Shown: positions 22,112 to 34,757 of the stretch, one piece after another
Layout: the number at the start of each line of letters is the position of its first letter
Numbering within the stretch: position 1 is the first letter of the stretch
Assembly: GCA_963930775.1 (NCBI GenBank)
Contig: OZ005694.1
Location: 7,388,045 to 7,452,044 of the forward strand
Direction of reading: 5' to 3'
Origin: Cliona cf. orientalis
Taxonomy: Eukaryota; Porifera; Demospongiae; Clionaida; Clionaidae
DNA: 64,000 bases
Made by a program: the position numbers and the translations under genes
Notes under the pieces: generated by a model
Databases searched by the model: none
Seen by the model: the letters and a program-made list of their open reading frames with translations, nothing else
Told to the model about the DNA's origin: nothing

Positions 22112-23720
22112 TCATCAGAGGAACAGTTTAATGTCATTGTGTGAGTATTAAACACAGTAAACACTCATTAAGGCGTAATATTAATAACTAGCATTCAGTC
22201 TATTGCTGTACATGTACATACACTCTGATGCTCTTTATCCCTTGCATATGTGCATGTGATTGATATGATGTGATAAGCTCATGGATGCCGTATTGCCACG
22301 ATTTGATACCCTAGCTTATTGGGCAAATATTACTTGATTCAGAAAAGCAAATTGTAGGATAGTAAATATTGCAATAAAAATGTGCTATTGTGTGGTTCTT
22401 GCATGGTATTATAGACTCCTCCCACACTATATCATTATAGTTATTCACTACGTACCGTATACTCCTCCCACATTGACAATTATTGTCATACCCTCACTAC
22501 ATGTTCATTGTGTACCTCCATAATAATATTATAAGCTGTTGTATTGTTTAACAACTTGCTAACTTTTTCAGCAGTGAAGCATACCAAAACGACCCTGTTG
22601 AATTTTGCAAATGTTTGGGGTCATTGGACAGTGTTGTACACTCTCCAGATGTCTCAGGAAGCTATATTATTATTATAGCAGGGCAAGTGGCGATCAAAGA
22701 ATGCATGGAATTCAGATGCAAATGTAGCACATGTACATAAACTATCAATAATTATAAAACTTATAATTATGCACCTGTGACCAAACCGAATAGTTATTTG
22801 GCACAAAACAAAATATTATTGTTATAATAATTATAATAGTAGCTAAGTCTACAATTCACACACATTTATTTATTATTAATCACACACTTTCTAGGGAGGT
22901 ATATATACGTAATCAGCACTTGTATACCGGTAGTATACAAGTACAATCAGTAACAGCACAAGTGACTGCGAGTGCTATTAAATTTGGCTGTATGAACACC
23001 CGTACGTAAGAGTACTGTTGCTGCCCTAATTATATGAGGAGGTTAAAGGGTGCGATTAATTGATAATTTGTCCTAGACTATAGCAGGAGTACCGAATAAT
23101 ATAGATCTAGAGTGAAAGTGAAGTACAATTGCCTGTACCTAGATCAATATTAAAAAATAAACAGCTGGGTCGAAAGGTCCCTGAGTACGTTGAACTTTAT
23201 TGAGTCAGTATGTTTAATTAATATTAAATGCTGGTCTCGTTTTGAAGCTGGGTCTACAGAGCCAGGAAGGAAATTGAAGCCCGGGCTTGTATAATATTCT
23301 AGCACCCGGTATAATATTATACGGACAAAATTGAAAGCTGTTTATGCTTACATTAATGATATTAATTTTATGATGTTATCATCACTGCGTTGTCAAGAAA
23401 ACACCTGCTGATCGTGTACAGAATTAGATACACATGCAGGAGGAATGGACATTGCCTGTATAGTACAGTCCACACAACTATTAAAATTTATCATACGGAG
23501 CCTTGCATAAGTGGTTAATTTGAATTGGCAGGCATTCTAACCACATCACGTGTAAAGCCAAGTGGCCTTGAAACAGGGAACTCCAAGCTAAGGCAACTAT
23601 ATGGGGAAAATTATTTATTGTTACTGTAATAACTGACTCAAACAAGATAAGCAGCTTACTGTCCACATTTCATGTCAATAATCTCTCCAAATCAAAGAAA
23701 TTCATATAAACATAAATAAA
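22112..23720. other. Intergenic, nothing recognised
   Basis: 1.6 kb of AT-rich DNA with no convincing coding frame on either strand and no repeat with definable ends. Confidence 0.5.
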
Positions 23721-25130
23721 ATTACCTGTGTGCAATATCCGTGGGTCCCTAATACTAACAGCTAGAGCAGCATTGATCAGCATCCATACCTCCAGGGAGT
23801 CCCCAAAAATTCAGTTGAGCTTGCGATAAATAAACAGACATCCAGATGTAGTCAATAGCTAGTATATATATATAGTAGTCATAATTATGGTTAGTAGAAC
23901 TCTACTGATTTTTATCCCAAGCTATCAGGGACCATGCATGTGAATAATGGATAAAGTTAGGATCATGAGTCTTATGACAGCCTTCACCACCCCTTCTTGG
24001 AGGAGATTATGTATCTACACTTGGCATCATACTATGTGGACAATTAGCTGTTTTGATAGATACTAATATCAGCAGCTGCTGTTTCTGTTGTTAAAACAAT
24101 ATAATAATATTATTATGATCACACATCTCCCTGCATTCATTATATAATTATAATTAATGATTATTAATTTTTATTACCAGCCTAACCCTGCAGAAACAGC
24201 TGAGCTTGCTAAAATTCTGGACTGTGCCAGTGCAACCACAAAAACAGCTGATCACTCACCTGAATCAACAGTGGTATCAGTTGTGTACACGTTGTGGGGA
24301 CGAGGGATTCTATGAAATACCATAGACTTCCCCATCCCCTCAACTTAATGTTTATCTGACATCAACTGTGGATAATCAGCTGTTTGTGAGGTTTCTTGAT
24401 ACATGATCAGCTGTTTCTGTTGTTAAAACAATGATCATGAACACCCACCCCGGCCCGGGCCCCATGGCCAACCCTGTGTTAGATAACCTCTCCAATAAGT
24501 GGGTGATAACATTACCCCGACCAAAAGAATTATTCAATGATACTGCACCATTAAACATAAACATTACCTATAATACTATGTGCAATAATATCCATGGGCC
24601 CTAAAATTAATAGACTGCATCAACATCCATATCTCCCAGGGTCCCCCAAAAATTCGAATAACAGACACCAGGATGCAGTCATGTACGTCAAGCTGTAGGT
24701 GTGTGATCATTAATTTAATACAACTATACAATGTCATGTATATATAAGAATTCCCACAAACATGTAGCTGATTATCCACAGAGTATAGATATAATCTCCT
24801 TGAAGAAGGGGGTGGGGAGGCTCTCGTTATCCCCACTTTACCCTATTTTCATATGCATGGTCCCTGATGAGCTTGTGCAGATAATAATTAGAGTGAATAT
24901 TTCTTCCATGTTGCATAGGAACTTACGACGTCAGGTGTTCGATTTTTTACGGCTTCCCAGTTTCCAACCTGGGCCTCGAGTTCAGTCTTGGCAATGGTTA
25001 GTTGTTATACTGTTTGTTCTCCAGCTGATCAATCAACTGGTACCCAGAGTATATAAACTTAAGACTTACACATGTAGTAAGGAAGCCCCTTTAAAAGGTA
25101 CTGGGGAAGGCTATCCATTAATGTAATCTT
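23721..25130. repeat. Dispersed fold-back repeat family (CAGCTGATTATCCACA)
   Basis: Contains two runs of the GTGCAATATCC-TGGG...CATCAACATCCATA...GTCCCCAAAAA module (from about 23725 and 24560) and several copies, in both orientations, of a second module with AACAGCTGATTATCCACA, AAGAAGGGGGTGGGGA and CATGGTCCCTGATGAGCTTG. The same modules recur at 26.79-27.06, 36.46-36.80, 38.29-38.36, 48.04-48.12 and 49.86-49.98 kb. No single copy gives clean TIRs and TSDs, so the unit length is not settled. Confidence 0.65.
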
Positions 25131-25194
25131 ACCCTATAGTACTTCACCGAACAAAATTTATTAGAGTGTAGTTTCATTGTCCTATTCCCATTAA

Positions 25195-25471
25195 CAGTGG
25201 CGTAAGAAGATGTTTTTAAACAGGGGGCTGTAAATAAAATTGCGTACAAAGCGCGCAGAAAAATTTTTGGATCACACGATATACGCCTTCAAACCATATA
25301 ATATTATATGCCCATCCATTATTATGCTAATTATTTTGCTGTAAAGTAGACTTTACATCACAAATCTGAAGATGTCGAGGCCTAATAGAATATCTTCCTA
25401 GGTTTAGACCCACTTGGCTGACAAGATGGGGGGGGGGGGGGGGGGGGGGGGGGCTATAGCTTACGCCAGTG
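25195..25471. mobile_element. Short TIR element containing a 26-bp poly-G run
   Basis: Left end CAGTGGCGTAAG and right end CTTACGCCAGTG are inverted repeats with one mismatch. ATTAA flanks both sides (25190-25194 and 25472-25476), a possible 5-bp duplication. An uninterrupted G26 tract lies near the right end (25428-25453), whose true length is uncertain in any assembly. Confidence 0.65.
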
Positions 25472-25476
25472 ATTAA

Positions 25477-26760
25477 TACATACTATGCTAATATATATTA
25501 TTTCCTAAGTATGAGAGCTACTCGTTAGCTAGTGTATAGCAGGTTCTCAGGGAACGCCTCGCCAAGGTACGTACACGCAATTGCAACTCCTTATAATCCA
25601 ATAACAGACAAGAATGTCAAAATGCTATACAATACTATATTATTATCTCAACATGAACGGTACAAACCTCTATTTATAAGATACATATTAAAGGTGATTA
25701 TACAGTGACATGTCTCAGCATAAGCACATAGCTAATATATTATGGTGATTTGCTCAAACAGCTGAAATGCCCCAGCATCTACGAATGAGACTAGACTGAA
25801 CTGATATTTACAAAATATTAATATTAAGATACTGTATATATTTACAATAGTGTGCATTTGCACTTGGCTAAAACATGCATACACTCGTGCAGGAGAATGA
25901 GTTTCTAGCCGGTGGGAATGTGCATCAAACTGGCTCACCAAGGACAGCTATTACCATAAATTTTGTCTGAATTTCAGGCTGGCTATAGCCTCGTCCCCAG
26001 CCTCCCCGATCTTTGTTCAACGCACGCACAAAAGATCGGGGAGGCTGGAGATGAGGCTAGGCTGGCTACATGCATGTAGCCAGGGCCAGACTGGTGTATT
26101 CAAGCACATGCAACCACAAAAACAGCTGATCGTTCACTTAAATCCACAGTGCTTGAGTTGTGGAACTGTGGGGAGGGGTGGGTGCTACCCTTACCCTAGC
26201 CTCAAACCCAGGCTCACTGAGCCTGGGTTCAAGGCTACCCTTACCCTTACTTACTCTTACCATATATACCCAGCTGTTTGTCACCCAGTCGCCCATATAG
26301 TACCATGATAGAAGATCAAATAATAACGAGTTAATTATAGACTGCAAGATCTATGGTTGGAGGCAGTAAAATTTCAGGCATGCATTGCTATGGCAAAATT
26401 GCTATTCAAACATAATAGCTATAGATGATCCCTAGCCTCCTTCACATAATATTATAGTTTGGATATCATTATCCATTAATTTTTGCGAATGTGTGCAGAG
26501 GGAGGTAGCTATAATATGCATGTGATCATTGTTTATTATCCACACTAATTGTGATGCCAAGTATATAGATAAGCAGGAGTGGGGAAGGTTGTCCATTAAT
26601 GTAACCCCTTGTAATTTTTACCTTAATTAGAATATAATTTCATCGTCCTATTATATAGTATACCTCCCTACCTTCCAAAATACATACTATAACATTATTT
26701 CCTGAGTATCATGAGGGCTATTGTTGGCTCAGTAGTGAAGAATAATATAGGCCTGGGGAA
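25477..26760. other. Intergenic with repeat fragments
   Basis: No coding signature. Holds an inverted pair of CCTCGTCCCCAGCCTCCCCGATC-like 20-bp arms near 25990-26060 and pieces of the CAGCTGATC repeat family near 26100-26130. Confidence 0.5.
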
Positions 26761-26789
26761 GGCTGCCATGCAGGATCACTGTAGAGTTG

Positions 26790-27060
26790 GCAGCCTTTCC
26801 CACCTCCTTCTTGGAGAGGCTTATCTGACATCAAGTGTGGATAATCAGCTGTTTATGAGGTTTCTTGTGTTAATTTGATCAGAAATAATAACCACACACC
26901 TCCCCCTGAACACGTGTACTTAGCTAAGTATTAATAAACATTAATTGATGATTCTAACCTCACAAACAGCTGATTATCCACACTTGATGTCAGATAAGCC
27001 ACTAAAAGAAGGATGGAGAAGGCTCAGTCATAATGCATGCAAACTTTGCCCTCATTCGAT
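26790..27060. repeat. Fold-back copy of the CAGCTGATTATCCACA family
   Basis: Arms 26800-26865 and 26962-27030 are reverse complements (TTATCTGACATCAAGTGTGG, then ATAATCAGCTGTTTATGAGG) around a ~95-bp centre. This is the cleanest fold-back member in the window. Confidence 0.75.
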
Positions 27061-27538
27061 CCCTCCTAGCTATGTAGCTACCCCTCTAGATCTCTTGAGC
27101 ACCATGCATTTTCCTTGGGGAGATATGTTAATTAATAATGATGATAGCTATAATAATTATTTTGATTACACAGACTGGCATGTGTATAAGCTCATTAATT
27201 ATTATAAACTTTACATTTTTAACTATCACGTAATTAAGGTGTATCTATAATATTATTATTATTATTAATGGCTTCAAATCACAAGCAACATGAGGGCACA
27301 AAACTTTCAAAAAGGACAATAGCTAATTATTATTATTGACATAAAAATATAGCTGTTAAAGATGAAAGGCTTTGAAAATATTGTTTCATGGTGCACACTC
27401 ACTAATGGGAGACAGAGTGAAGAAAGGATAGCAAGAAATCAATAAAATTAAATAGAAAGCAGGAGCAAGGGAACAGTTGAGTGGACTATAAAATTAATAT
27501 TATTACAGTACGTATTAAGTCACAGTGAGCGTAGTTTG

Positions 27539-28273
27539 TTAATAGTCAATGACCAGCTCGTGCAAGCTGCTCTGCTGACCAATCAGAGACTCCTCAGTAG
27601 GGATTATGAAGAGATCATCCTCATCTAAACCAGTGGAATATCTGCCACCACTATCAGCAGCTGTACGACATCTTGTGAGCCTCCAAATGTTGTGTAGAGT
27701 AACAATGTTGATGGTATAGTCATTCGCACCTCCTGGAGTGATTTCTTCACTGCTGTTAATCGCAGTCTGGGCAGCCTCATGCACTAATGATAAGCTGCTG
27801 CAGTTGCTGGCTGCATTTGCTGGTTCGACCTGCAGCCGAGCTAGCGCTGGAGCCCTCGGGGCATCTAGCTCATTGGTGCAAACGGAATAATGAGGTACGA
27901 ATTGTAGGGGCCCAGCTCGCATCGCCATTAATGATTCATGTAGCAGCGGAGAAGCTTCGTTCGAGACACAAAGAGGGGGTGCTTCCTCCGGCGGATTTGT
28001 AACGACGTGCATTGGTTTTGAAAATGCATTGCCGATCAGTAGTGCTGGATGACACCTGCTGCAGGTCCAGGCAAGCGTCGACGTCGATGCAGCAGCGAAA
28101 TCGTAAGAACGCTGCCGCGGCTGCGCATGCTGCCCCAGGCGGCTGTCTGCAACGATATAAAGAGTCGAGTAGTGCCCTGCTGGCCATGGATCTCGCGATC
28201 GGATAATAATATTAGACATCGTGGACTCACGAGCAGTGTGACCGTAGTGTGCTTCGAATTCGTTCGTTGCCAT
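27539..28273 (-). CDS. Orphan single-exon gene, copy 1 (244 aa)
   Basis: Uninterrupted frame from ATG at 28271-28273. One of three paralogues in the window. Shared landmarks: start MATN, a Cys-rich segment CxCxRCHPALLI-NAFSKP, VPHYSVCTN, DAPRAPALARLQ, and a conserved end INIVTLHNIWRLTR...SLIGQQSSLHELVI. Differences between copies include in-frame indels, as expected of coding sequence. No known domain, signal peptide or TM segment is seen; function unknown. It lies 330 bp downstream, same strand, of the last exon of the duplicated coiled-coil gene. This copy is the most divergent near its N-terminus. Confidence 0.7.
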   Translation of the reverse strand: MATNEFEAHYGHTARESTMSNIIIRSRDPWPAGHYSTLYIVADSRLGQHAQPRQRSYDFAAASTSTLAWTCSRCHPALLIGNAFSKPMHVVTNPPEEAPPLCVSNEASPLLHESLMAMRAGPLQFVPHYSVCTNELDAPRAPALARLQVEPANAASNCSSLSLVHEAAQTAINSSEEITPGGANDYTINIVTLHNIWRLTRCRTAADSGGRYSTGLDEDDLFIIPTEESLIGQQSSLHELVIDY

Positions 28274-29429
28274 TTTAATGTTCTAGAACTGATTCCGAAT
28301 TGAATTTGAAGTGCTAGAGCACGTTCTGACTATTATTTTATAGCGCCCCACATCCGGTGTGGCGCATACGCGTGGGCGATCAGACCGCGGAAACCAGAGA
28401 ATCCACCCACGTAAACACGTGTGATGGGATTGTGTACACGAACTATGATACCAACTGTTTACTTCTTAAGGATGAAGGAAGAACCCCCTCGTTGAGTACA
28501 CATAATATATTATTATACTTACACAACATCGACATCTGATGATAACAAAAATTGTAATAATATATTATAATGATAATGTAAATAGATTATTACAAAACTG
28601 ATTCAATTTTTGCTGACGTCCTCCATTGAAGTGTTTGATGATTCTGAGTAGTAAATCTTGATACTGCCAGTGGAGGAGTAGCGGACACGACCAAACCTCT
28701 GCTGCAGGTCCACAGCTTTCTGGTCAATCTATAAAATGGATCAATAAGATAATTATAATAATTTTGATGTTGAATAAAGTGCATAAGCTGGTATACAATT
28801 TCTGTTTATGCCAATAATTGTAGTGAGATGGGTTCTCATCACTGAATTATTGGAATTTACATCCTAAAAAATTACATTTTAATGATTATACCTAGGCTAG
28901 CTTTGTATGGATTCCAAGATTATATAATATTATATGTATAACAAGAGAGCATGCTAAAGGAAAGGTATAATTATTGTGTGGTTAGCTACAGTTGATTTCA
29001 CAGGATTCCATACCTCCACGTCAGTAGCGTATTTCTCCATATCACTGATGGAGATGCTCTTATGCAGTGGACGGGGATTCCCCCTCACTGGTGGATATCA
29101 GTCTTGCAATGGTAGTTTGGATCACTCCGTTGCAGTTGATGAGAGTCACATGAGGAATTACTGTTATCTGATGCATCTGTATGTTAATGAAATGAATAAT
29201 ACGTGCAATAATAATAGATGGTTAGGCTAAATATTAATTAATTTTGCCTAACCATCTATTGATCACTAATTATTTAAACATTTTTGCATTATGTGGAAAT
29301 GTTAAATAATTACCCTAATCACCTATTGAATACTGAATAATAATTATTATAATGCTATAATACAGAGGGGATGGGAGGGGTGGAGGATAAGAGTAAAATG
29401 CATGGATCAACAATGATTACTGTATAACA

Positions 29430-31540
29430 GTGGAACCCCTTTATTCCAGAATTCACTCTTGATAACCCCTAGCTGTCAAGTGCACAGGCTTCCTTATCCA
29501 GTTGATACAGGAGTAAAATGCATGGATCAACAATGGTAGTAATTACTATATAATAGTGGAACCCCTCTACACTCTTGTTAAACCCATTCCAAGTACACAG
29601 GCTTCCTTATCATTGTTGATCCATGCCCTTTATTACCCCGCACACATGCGCAAGGGGTAAAGTAATCGGTTGTGTCGTTGTTGTCGTCGTGAGCACAAAA
29701 TCGCCATATCTCAAGATGTAGGCATCTAAGCGACTTGTAAGCACAACGAATCAATCGAATTTGGCGAAAAACTAGCTTTAGTGTGCGTTAAATCGATGGA
29801 CACAGTCCACGGGCGTCACAAATAGTGCCTTTTTGTTGGCTAACGTAGCCACGCCTACACTCTTGACAAACCCAGTCAAGTGCACAGGCTTATCAGGTTG
29901 ATACAGTTGATATAGGGCATGGAACAATAATGGTAGTATTTACTGCACGACAGTGCGACAGTGGAACCCCTCTACAGGTATACACTCTTGACAAACCCAG
30001 TCAAGTGCACAGGCTTTTCTTAGCTTATCAGGTTGATACAGTTGATACAGGGCATGGAACAATAATGGTAGTATTTACTGTACGACAGTGGAACCCCTCT
30101 ACAGGTGTACACTCTTGACAAACCCAGTCAAATGCACAGGCTTTCCTTAGCTTATCAGGTTGATACAGTTGATACAGGGCATGGAACAACAACGGTAGTA
30201 ATTAATTACTGTATAATAGTGGAACCCCTCAACAGGTATACACTCTTGACAAACCCAGTCAAGTGCACAGGCTTTTCTTAGCTTATCAGGTTGATACAGT
30301 TGATACAGGGCATGGAACAATAATGGTAGTATTTACTGTACGACAGTGGAACCCCTCAACAGGTATACACTCTTGACAAACCCAGTCAAATGCACAGGCT
30401 TTCCTTAGCTTATCAGGTTGATACAGTTGATACAGGGCATGGAACAATAATGGTAGTATTTACTGTACGACAGTGCGACAGTGGAACCCCTCTACAGGTA
30501 TACACTCTTGACAAACCCAGTCAAGTGCACAGGCTTTCCTTAGCATATCAGGTTGATACAGTTGATACAGGGCGTGGAACAATAATGGTAGTATTTACTG
30601 TATGACAGTGGAACCCCTCTACAGGTATACACTCTTGACAAACCCAGTCAAGTGCACAGGCTTTCCTTAGCTTATCAGGTTGATACAGTTAATACAGGGC
30701 ATGGAACAACAACGGTAGTAATTAATTACTGTATAATAGTGGAACCCCTCAACAGGTATACACTCTTGACAAACCCAGTCAAGTGCACAGGCTTTTCTTA
30801 GCTTATCAGGTTGATACAGTTGATACAGGGCATGGAACAATAATGGTAGTATTTACTGTACGACAGTGGAACCCCTCAACAGGTATACACTCTTGACAAA
30901 CCCAGTCAAATGCACAGGCTTTCCTTAGCTTATCAGGTTGATACAGTTGATACAGGGCATGGAACAATAATGGTAGTATTTACTGTACGACAGTGCGACA
31001 GTGGAACCCCTCTACAGGTATACACTCTTGACAAACCCAGTCAAGTGCACAGGCTTTCCTTAGCATATCAGGTTGATACAGTTGATACAGGGCGTGGAAC
31101 AATAATGGTAGTATTTACTGTATGACAGTGGAACCCCTCTACAGGTATACACTCTTGACAAACCCAGTCAAGTGCACAGGCTTTCCTTAGCTTATCAGGT
31201 TGATACAGTTAATACAGGGCATGGAACAACAACGGTAGTAATTAATTACTGTATAATAGTGGAACCCCTCAACAGGTATACACTCTTGACAAACCCAGTC
31301 AAGTGCACAGGCTTTTCTTAGCTTATCAGGTTGATACAGTTGATACAGGGCATGGAACATAATGGTAGTATTTACTGTACAACAGTGGAACCCCTCTACA
31401 GGTATACACTCTTGATAAACCCAGTCAAATGCATTAGCTTATCAGGTTGATACATTTGATACAGGGCATGGAACAATAATGGTAGTATTTACTGTACGAC
31501 AGTGGAACCCCTCTACAGGTATACACTCTTGAGGAGTTCA
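29430..31540. repeat. Minisatellite, ~130-bp monomers in a 520-bp higher-order repeat
   Basis: About 13 monomers carrying CAGTGGAACCCCTCTACAGG, TACACTCTTGACAAACCCAG and AGGTTGATACAGTTGATACA. Variants alternate (for example ATTAATTACTGTATAATAG versus TTTACTGTACGACAG, or a doubled GCGACAG). The ATTAATTACT variant recurs at 30201, 30721 and 31241, an exact 520-bp period (four monomers). The first copies (29430-29920) are degenerate and interrupted. It lies within an intron of copy 1; copies 2 and 3 lack it. Confidence 0.92.
29620..29830. repeat. Fragment of the GGGGTAAAG-AATCGGT family
   Basis: TACCCCGCACACATGCGCAA followed by GGGGTAAAGTAATCGGT matches, in inverted orientation, the right end of the complete element at 61189-61874. 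It interrupts the degenerate start of the minisatellite. Confidence 0.6.
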
Positions 31541-31803
31541 AAGGGCACAATACGGAGCGCGTGATTTAATTAGTGGGTGTGGTTTCCTGTCTAAAAATTT
31601 TCAATCTTGCCCCTCCTTTCCTAAAATCCTGGCTACGCCCCTGATGGTGGTTGTATGCACATGTATGTGGGTTCAGTGTGCGCCATGCTGCTTTTTAAAC
31701 CACATCTGCTTCTATGATTATAGCAGGAAGAGGAAATTATGCAGAAAACTTGCTATTGTACGTAGTTACCTCGAGCTCGTGTTCCATGAATTGAATGCCT
31801 GAA

Positions 31804-31832
31804 TCTCTCTCTCCCTCTCTCTCTCTCTCTCC

Positions 31833-31911
<79 letters not shown>

Positions 31912-31916
31912 CCTCA
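31804..31916. repeat. CT/GA microsatellite
   Basis: About 110 bp of CT repeats with a few CC and TT interruptions, in the same intron as the minisatellite. Confidence 0.95.
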
Positions 31917-32383
31917 TAATAATTAAAACAGCTTCCATAAAATCAAGAAGTCATGAGGCAAATAAATATTTATCATGCAGTAACTACTAGTGGTATATAC
32001 GTGTACAATGTCACAGATTTCCTAGTAATAAACCAATTGTACATGTGCTGATTACCTTTATGTCTTGGTGTGTCATGTGACTGGTCAGTGTTTGTTGCTC
32101 CAGAGGATCTCTTTCTCCTTCCCAGCCGGCCGTAGTCATGGTGAGACATGTCCTCATCACTGAATTGAAATAATATGCACATTCAAGATTAGCTTCGTCC
32201 ACAGACTACACCCCAAAAGGAGAGTTGACATTAAATTTTGAGCATTTTCTGGGGTTGTACAAGCTCAGCAGTCTTGTTTCATGCAAGCCAATCAGATTGC
32301 AGCTCTACGATTCTCACATTTATATTACATCCCATTATAAAGCAGGGGTTTATCTGCATACAGCCCAGCAGGGTGTGTGTCTT

Positions 32384-32404
32384 CCCCCCCCCCCCCCCCC
32401 CCCC
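32384..32404. repeat. Poly-C tract, copy 1
   Basis: Twenty-one C in a row after CAGCAGGGTGTGTGTCTT. A homologous tract sits at the same place in copy 3 (55583-55606); copy 2 lacks the segment. Confidence 0.9.
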
Positions 32405-33840
32405 AAATTGGTTAATTGAAAAAAGTATGACTTTTGGGGAATACTAATATTTATGCTTTGCTTTAGCTTCCTTTACTTTGCACGGGAGAGGGCACATCCC
32501 CCTCCTGCACCCATCCCCTTGGGCCGCCAAGGCAGCCCATTCGTCTAGCATACCTCACTTGTTTCCCCCTTAAAATGTTTGAGCCAGATAAAACCCTACA
32601 AAGGAGCATCATAAAGGTCAGCTGTGCTAGCCAATCAGAATGTACATAGCTCTAAGATTTTGTTATCCTATTATGCAGCCATGTGCATACTGGCACGTGA
32701 TAATCACGCTGACCAGGCCACCAGTAAAAACAAGAAATGCATCAAATGTCCCCAGATCCTTCCTTGCACATGAACTGGATTGGAAAGTAGCTATACTGCC
32801 CCAGTGATATTTGATGCAAAACAGCACACTATACCTAGGCCAGGATTCCAATGTATTTAGATCACATACTTATCACAAATGCCTCCTTGTGTAGTTTGTT
32901 TGTACATGTATGGCTTTGCTTATAATAGTGCAGGAAATGATTGGTTCCCATCAATAGTACCGATTTGGAACATTCTGTCAACCCTACAATAAACCATATC
33001 AAGGCTTATTTAGTGATGTGCTCTTCCCCTTGTTTGCACCTGTGTTGCAATAAAGTGAGCTGCAGACCACTATCCATACCAAATATTATGTAAATAATAT
33101 TATATTAATTTTGGATGGATAACTTTATTATGACTCACATTACTAACTCAATTGTCGTACTGGGTCTAATCACGAGCATCTACATGTTTAATGCAAACTG
33201 GACAATACTGATTGACTAATGTATACATGTGAAATAATATTACAATGTCATGTAAATACCTTGACGATGTGGTTGTGTCATGCTTGCTGTTGTGGTGGAG
33301 GTGGATGGGCATCAGATAGGGGTTGTAGCCAAGCTTCATGAACGCCTGCAAGATTATAGATACATGTAGCAACTGAGAATGGTGTCACTTGTAATGATTT
33401 GCTGCAGAAGCTATATTATATTACATGTCATAATTATTGTACATGCAAGTCTTAGACTAAAGTGTTCAGAGGGCCCAACTTTCACAACTAGTAGCACATG
33501 CAATATTATGTCAGCTAGTACGTACTAGGTATAGGTACATTGAGCTTTAGCTTTTGACTGATATTGACGTTTGATATACTTCAGCGTAAACACAGTCAAA
33601 TACTGTCTGTCCTGAGAGCACTAGCTACAGGGTGTTCCCATAGGAGAGGCTTGTCCAATGAATCTAGTTATGAGATGTGAGCTATAGAGTTACCGGGTGA
33701 ATTTCTGAAAGTGGGATTGAGTTAATTCTGTTTAGAAAACAGTAGCCTGAGGAATTACATGTATAAAGTGTTATATACATGTACGATGTAGTGTCCTCGT
33801 TTGGAATGTGTACATGATATTGTATGCATACATGCACATG

Positions 33841-34757
33841 AGCATCGTCTGGTCGCAGGATAAAGTGGAGGAATCCATTGAATACATGGGTGGAGGGAGA
33901 CTCACCGGGATGAACTCGGCTCGTCAAATAGAATACCTGCGCATGCATTAATATGTAAGATTCCTGGACAAGTGGGTGTCTGTAAGAATAGTTATGCACT
34001 CATCAAGATATTTATATTAATTTTGTCTTGAGAATACATACTTTTTATTCAATGTGACACTGTACTATGCAACGTAAACAATGCTAGAAATGGAATAGGG
34101 TATTCTGCATGAAAAAAAAGAGATATTCATAAATTACTATAATTAAGTTTACACAGAGTATCCTGTAGGTACAAATTAACCGAGTAAAGTATTCCCTTGT
34201 CCCCATTTTAGTATCCATTATGCGTATTGGAACTAAGCTATGCATTCAATGAACTGAAACAAATACCATGATTTAGAAGATAATTTTCTTGCTCTAACAC
34301 AATAATTATTGTTGGCAGGGAACAGTGATGGCAGAGGTGGCTCTCTTTCCCCGGATATTCCCTCATAGGAACTAACAGTGATGAGGTAAAATTCGCTGAT
34401 TCTCAAGACTGTAGCACAATAACTGCCCTAAAATAATATTTGTGCAGTGTGTAGATCGAGAAGAGGGATAATTTAAGTTGCAGTGATAAGGAAATTTAAG
34501 CTCAATTACACAAGAGCATAACTATAATTTTATGATAAGAAATTTAATAATTTCCTAAATAGCAGTGACTTTTAAGAAAATAACTTTTTCTGATACCTGT
34601 GAAATAAATCCTGCTATCAATCGCTAATCCAGTGTCATCATCACTCCCCAAATTCTTTTCTTCAATTTCTGAGCTATGCTTGGCCTCCAGCTTAGTTAAC
34701 ATCCTCTGGCATTCGGTATAAGGGAAGAAAGGGGAAGCAGAAAGCCATGTAGGTGGT
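33841..34757 (-). pseudogene. AGBL5: Cytosolic carboxypeptidase 5 (AGBL5-type) pseudogene fragment
   Basis: Three consecutive exons in correct minus-strand order: 34597-34757 (AFCFPF, then TECQRMLTKLEAKH), ~34310-34427 (QLLCYSLENQRI, then YLITVSSYEGISGE and PSLFP), 33841-33936 ([20 protein letters not shown]...RPDD). The last holds the HxxE zinc-binding motif of M14 carboxypeptidases (H and E of RVHPGE); the FNGF-FILRPDD context is that of CCP5, which removes branch-point glutamates from tubulin tails. Both upstream exons change frame internally (net +4 nt near 34725, net -2 nt near 34395), and the last exon is cut off at ~33841 where the duplicated block begins. No other CCP5 exons were recognised. 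Confidence 0.82.

Larger units (their letters stand above)
28603..33345 (-). pseudogene. Duplicated coiled-coil gene, copy 1 (last four exons, broken)
   Basis: Exons in gene order: 33260-33345 (KLGYNPYLMPIHLHHN), 32056-32159 (DEDMSHHDYGRLGRRKR), 29014-29176 and 28603-28728 (DLQQRFGRVRYSSTG, stop). Against intact copy 3, exon 29014-29176 is 1 nt shorter (163 vs 164) and has CGA to TGA after the DIHQ motif, so it cannot be translated through. The second intron carries the 29.4-31.5 kb minisatellite and a CT microsatellite. Upstream exons are missing; homology ends at about 33840. Confidence 0.8.

Noticed and set aside
24731..25126. 131-aa plus-strand ORF in the repeat-rich intergenic region.
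   Set aside because: Overlaps dispersed repeat modules and has no recognisable motif or splice context.
27787..28303. Plus-strand ORFs opposite the orphan gene, also seen opposite copies 2 and 3.
   Set aside because: They are antisense shadows, and their frames are not kept consistently across the three copies, whereas the minus-strand frame is.
29930..31125. Several plus-strand open frames with identical 71-residue products.
   Set aside because: They are translations of the minisatellite monomers; identical ORFs recur at the 520-bp period.
31753..31938. Arg/Glu-rich minus-strand ORF.
   Set aside because: Translation of the CT/GA microsatellite.
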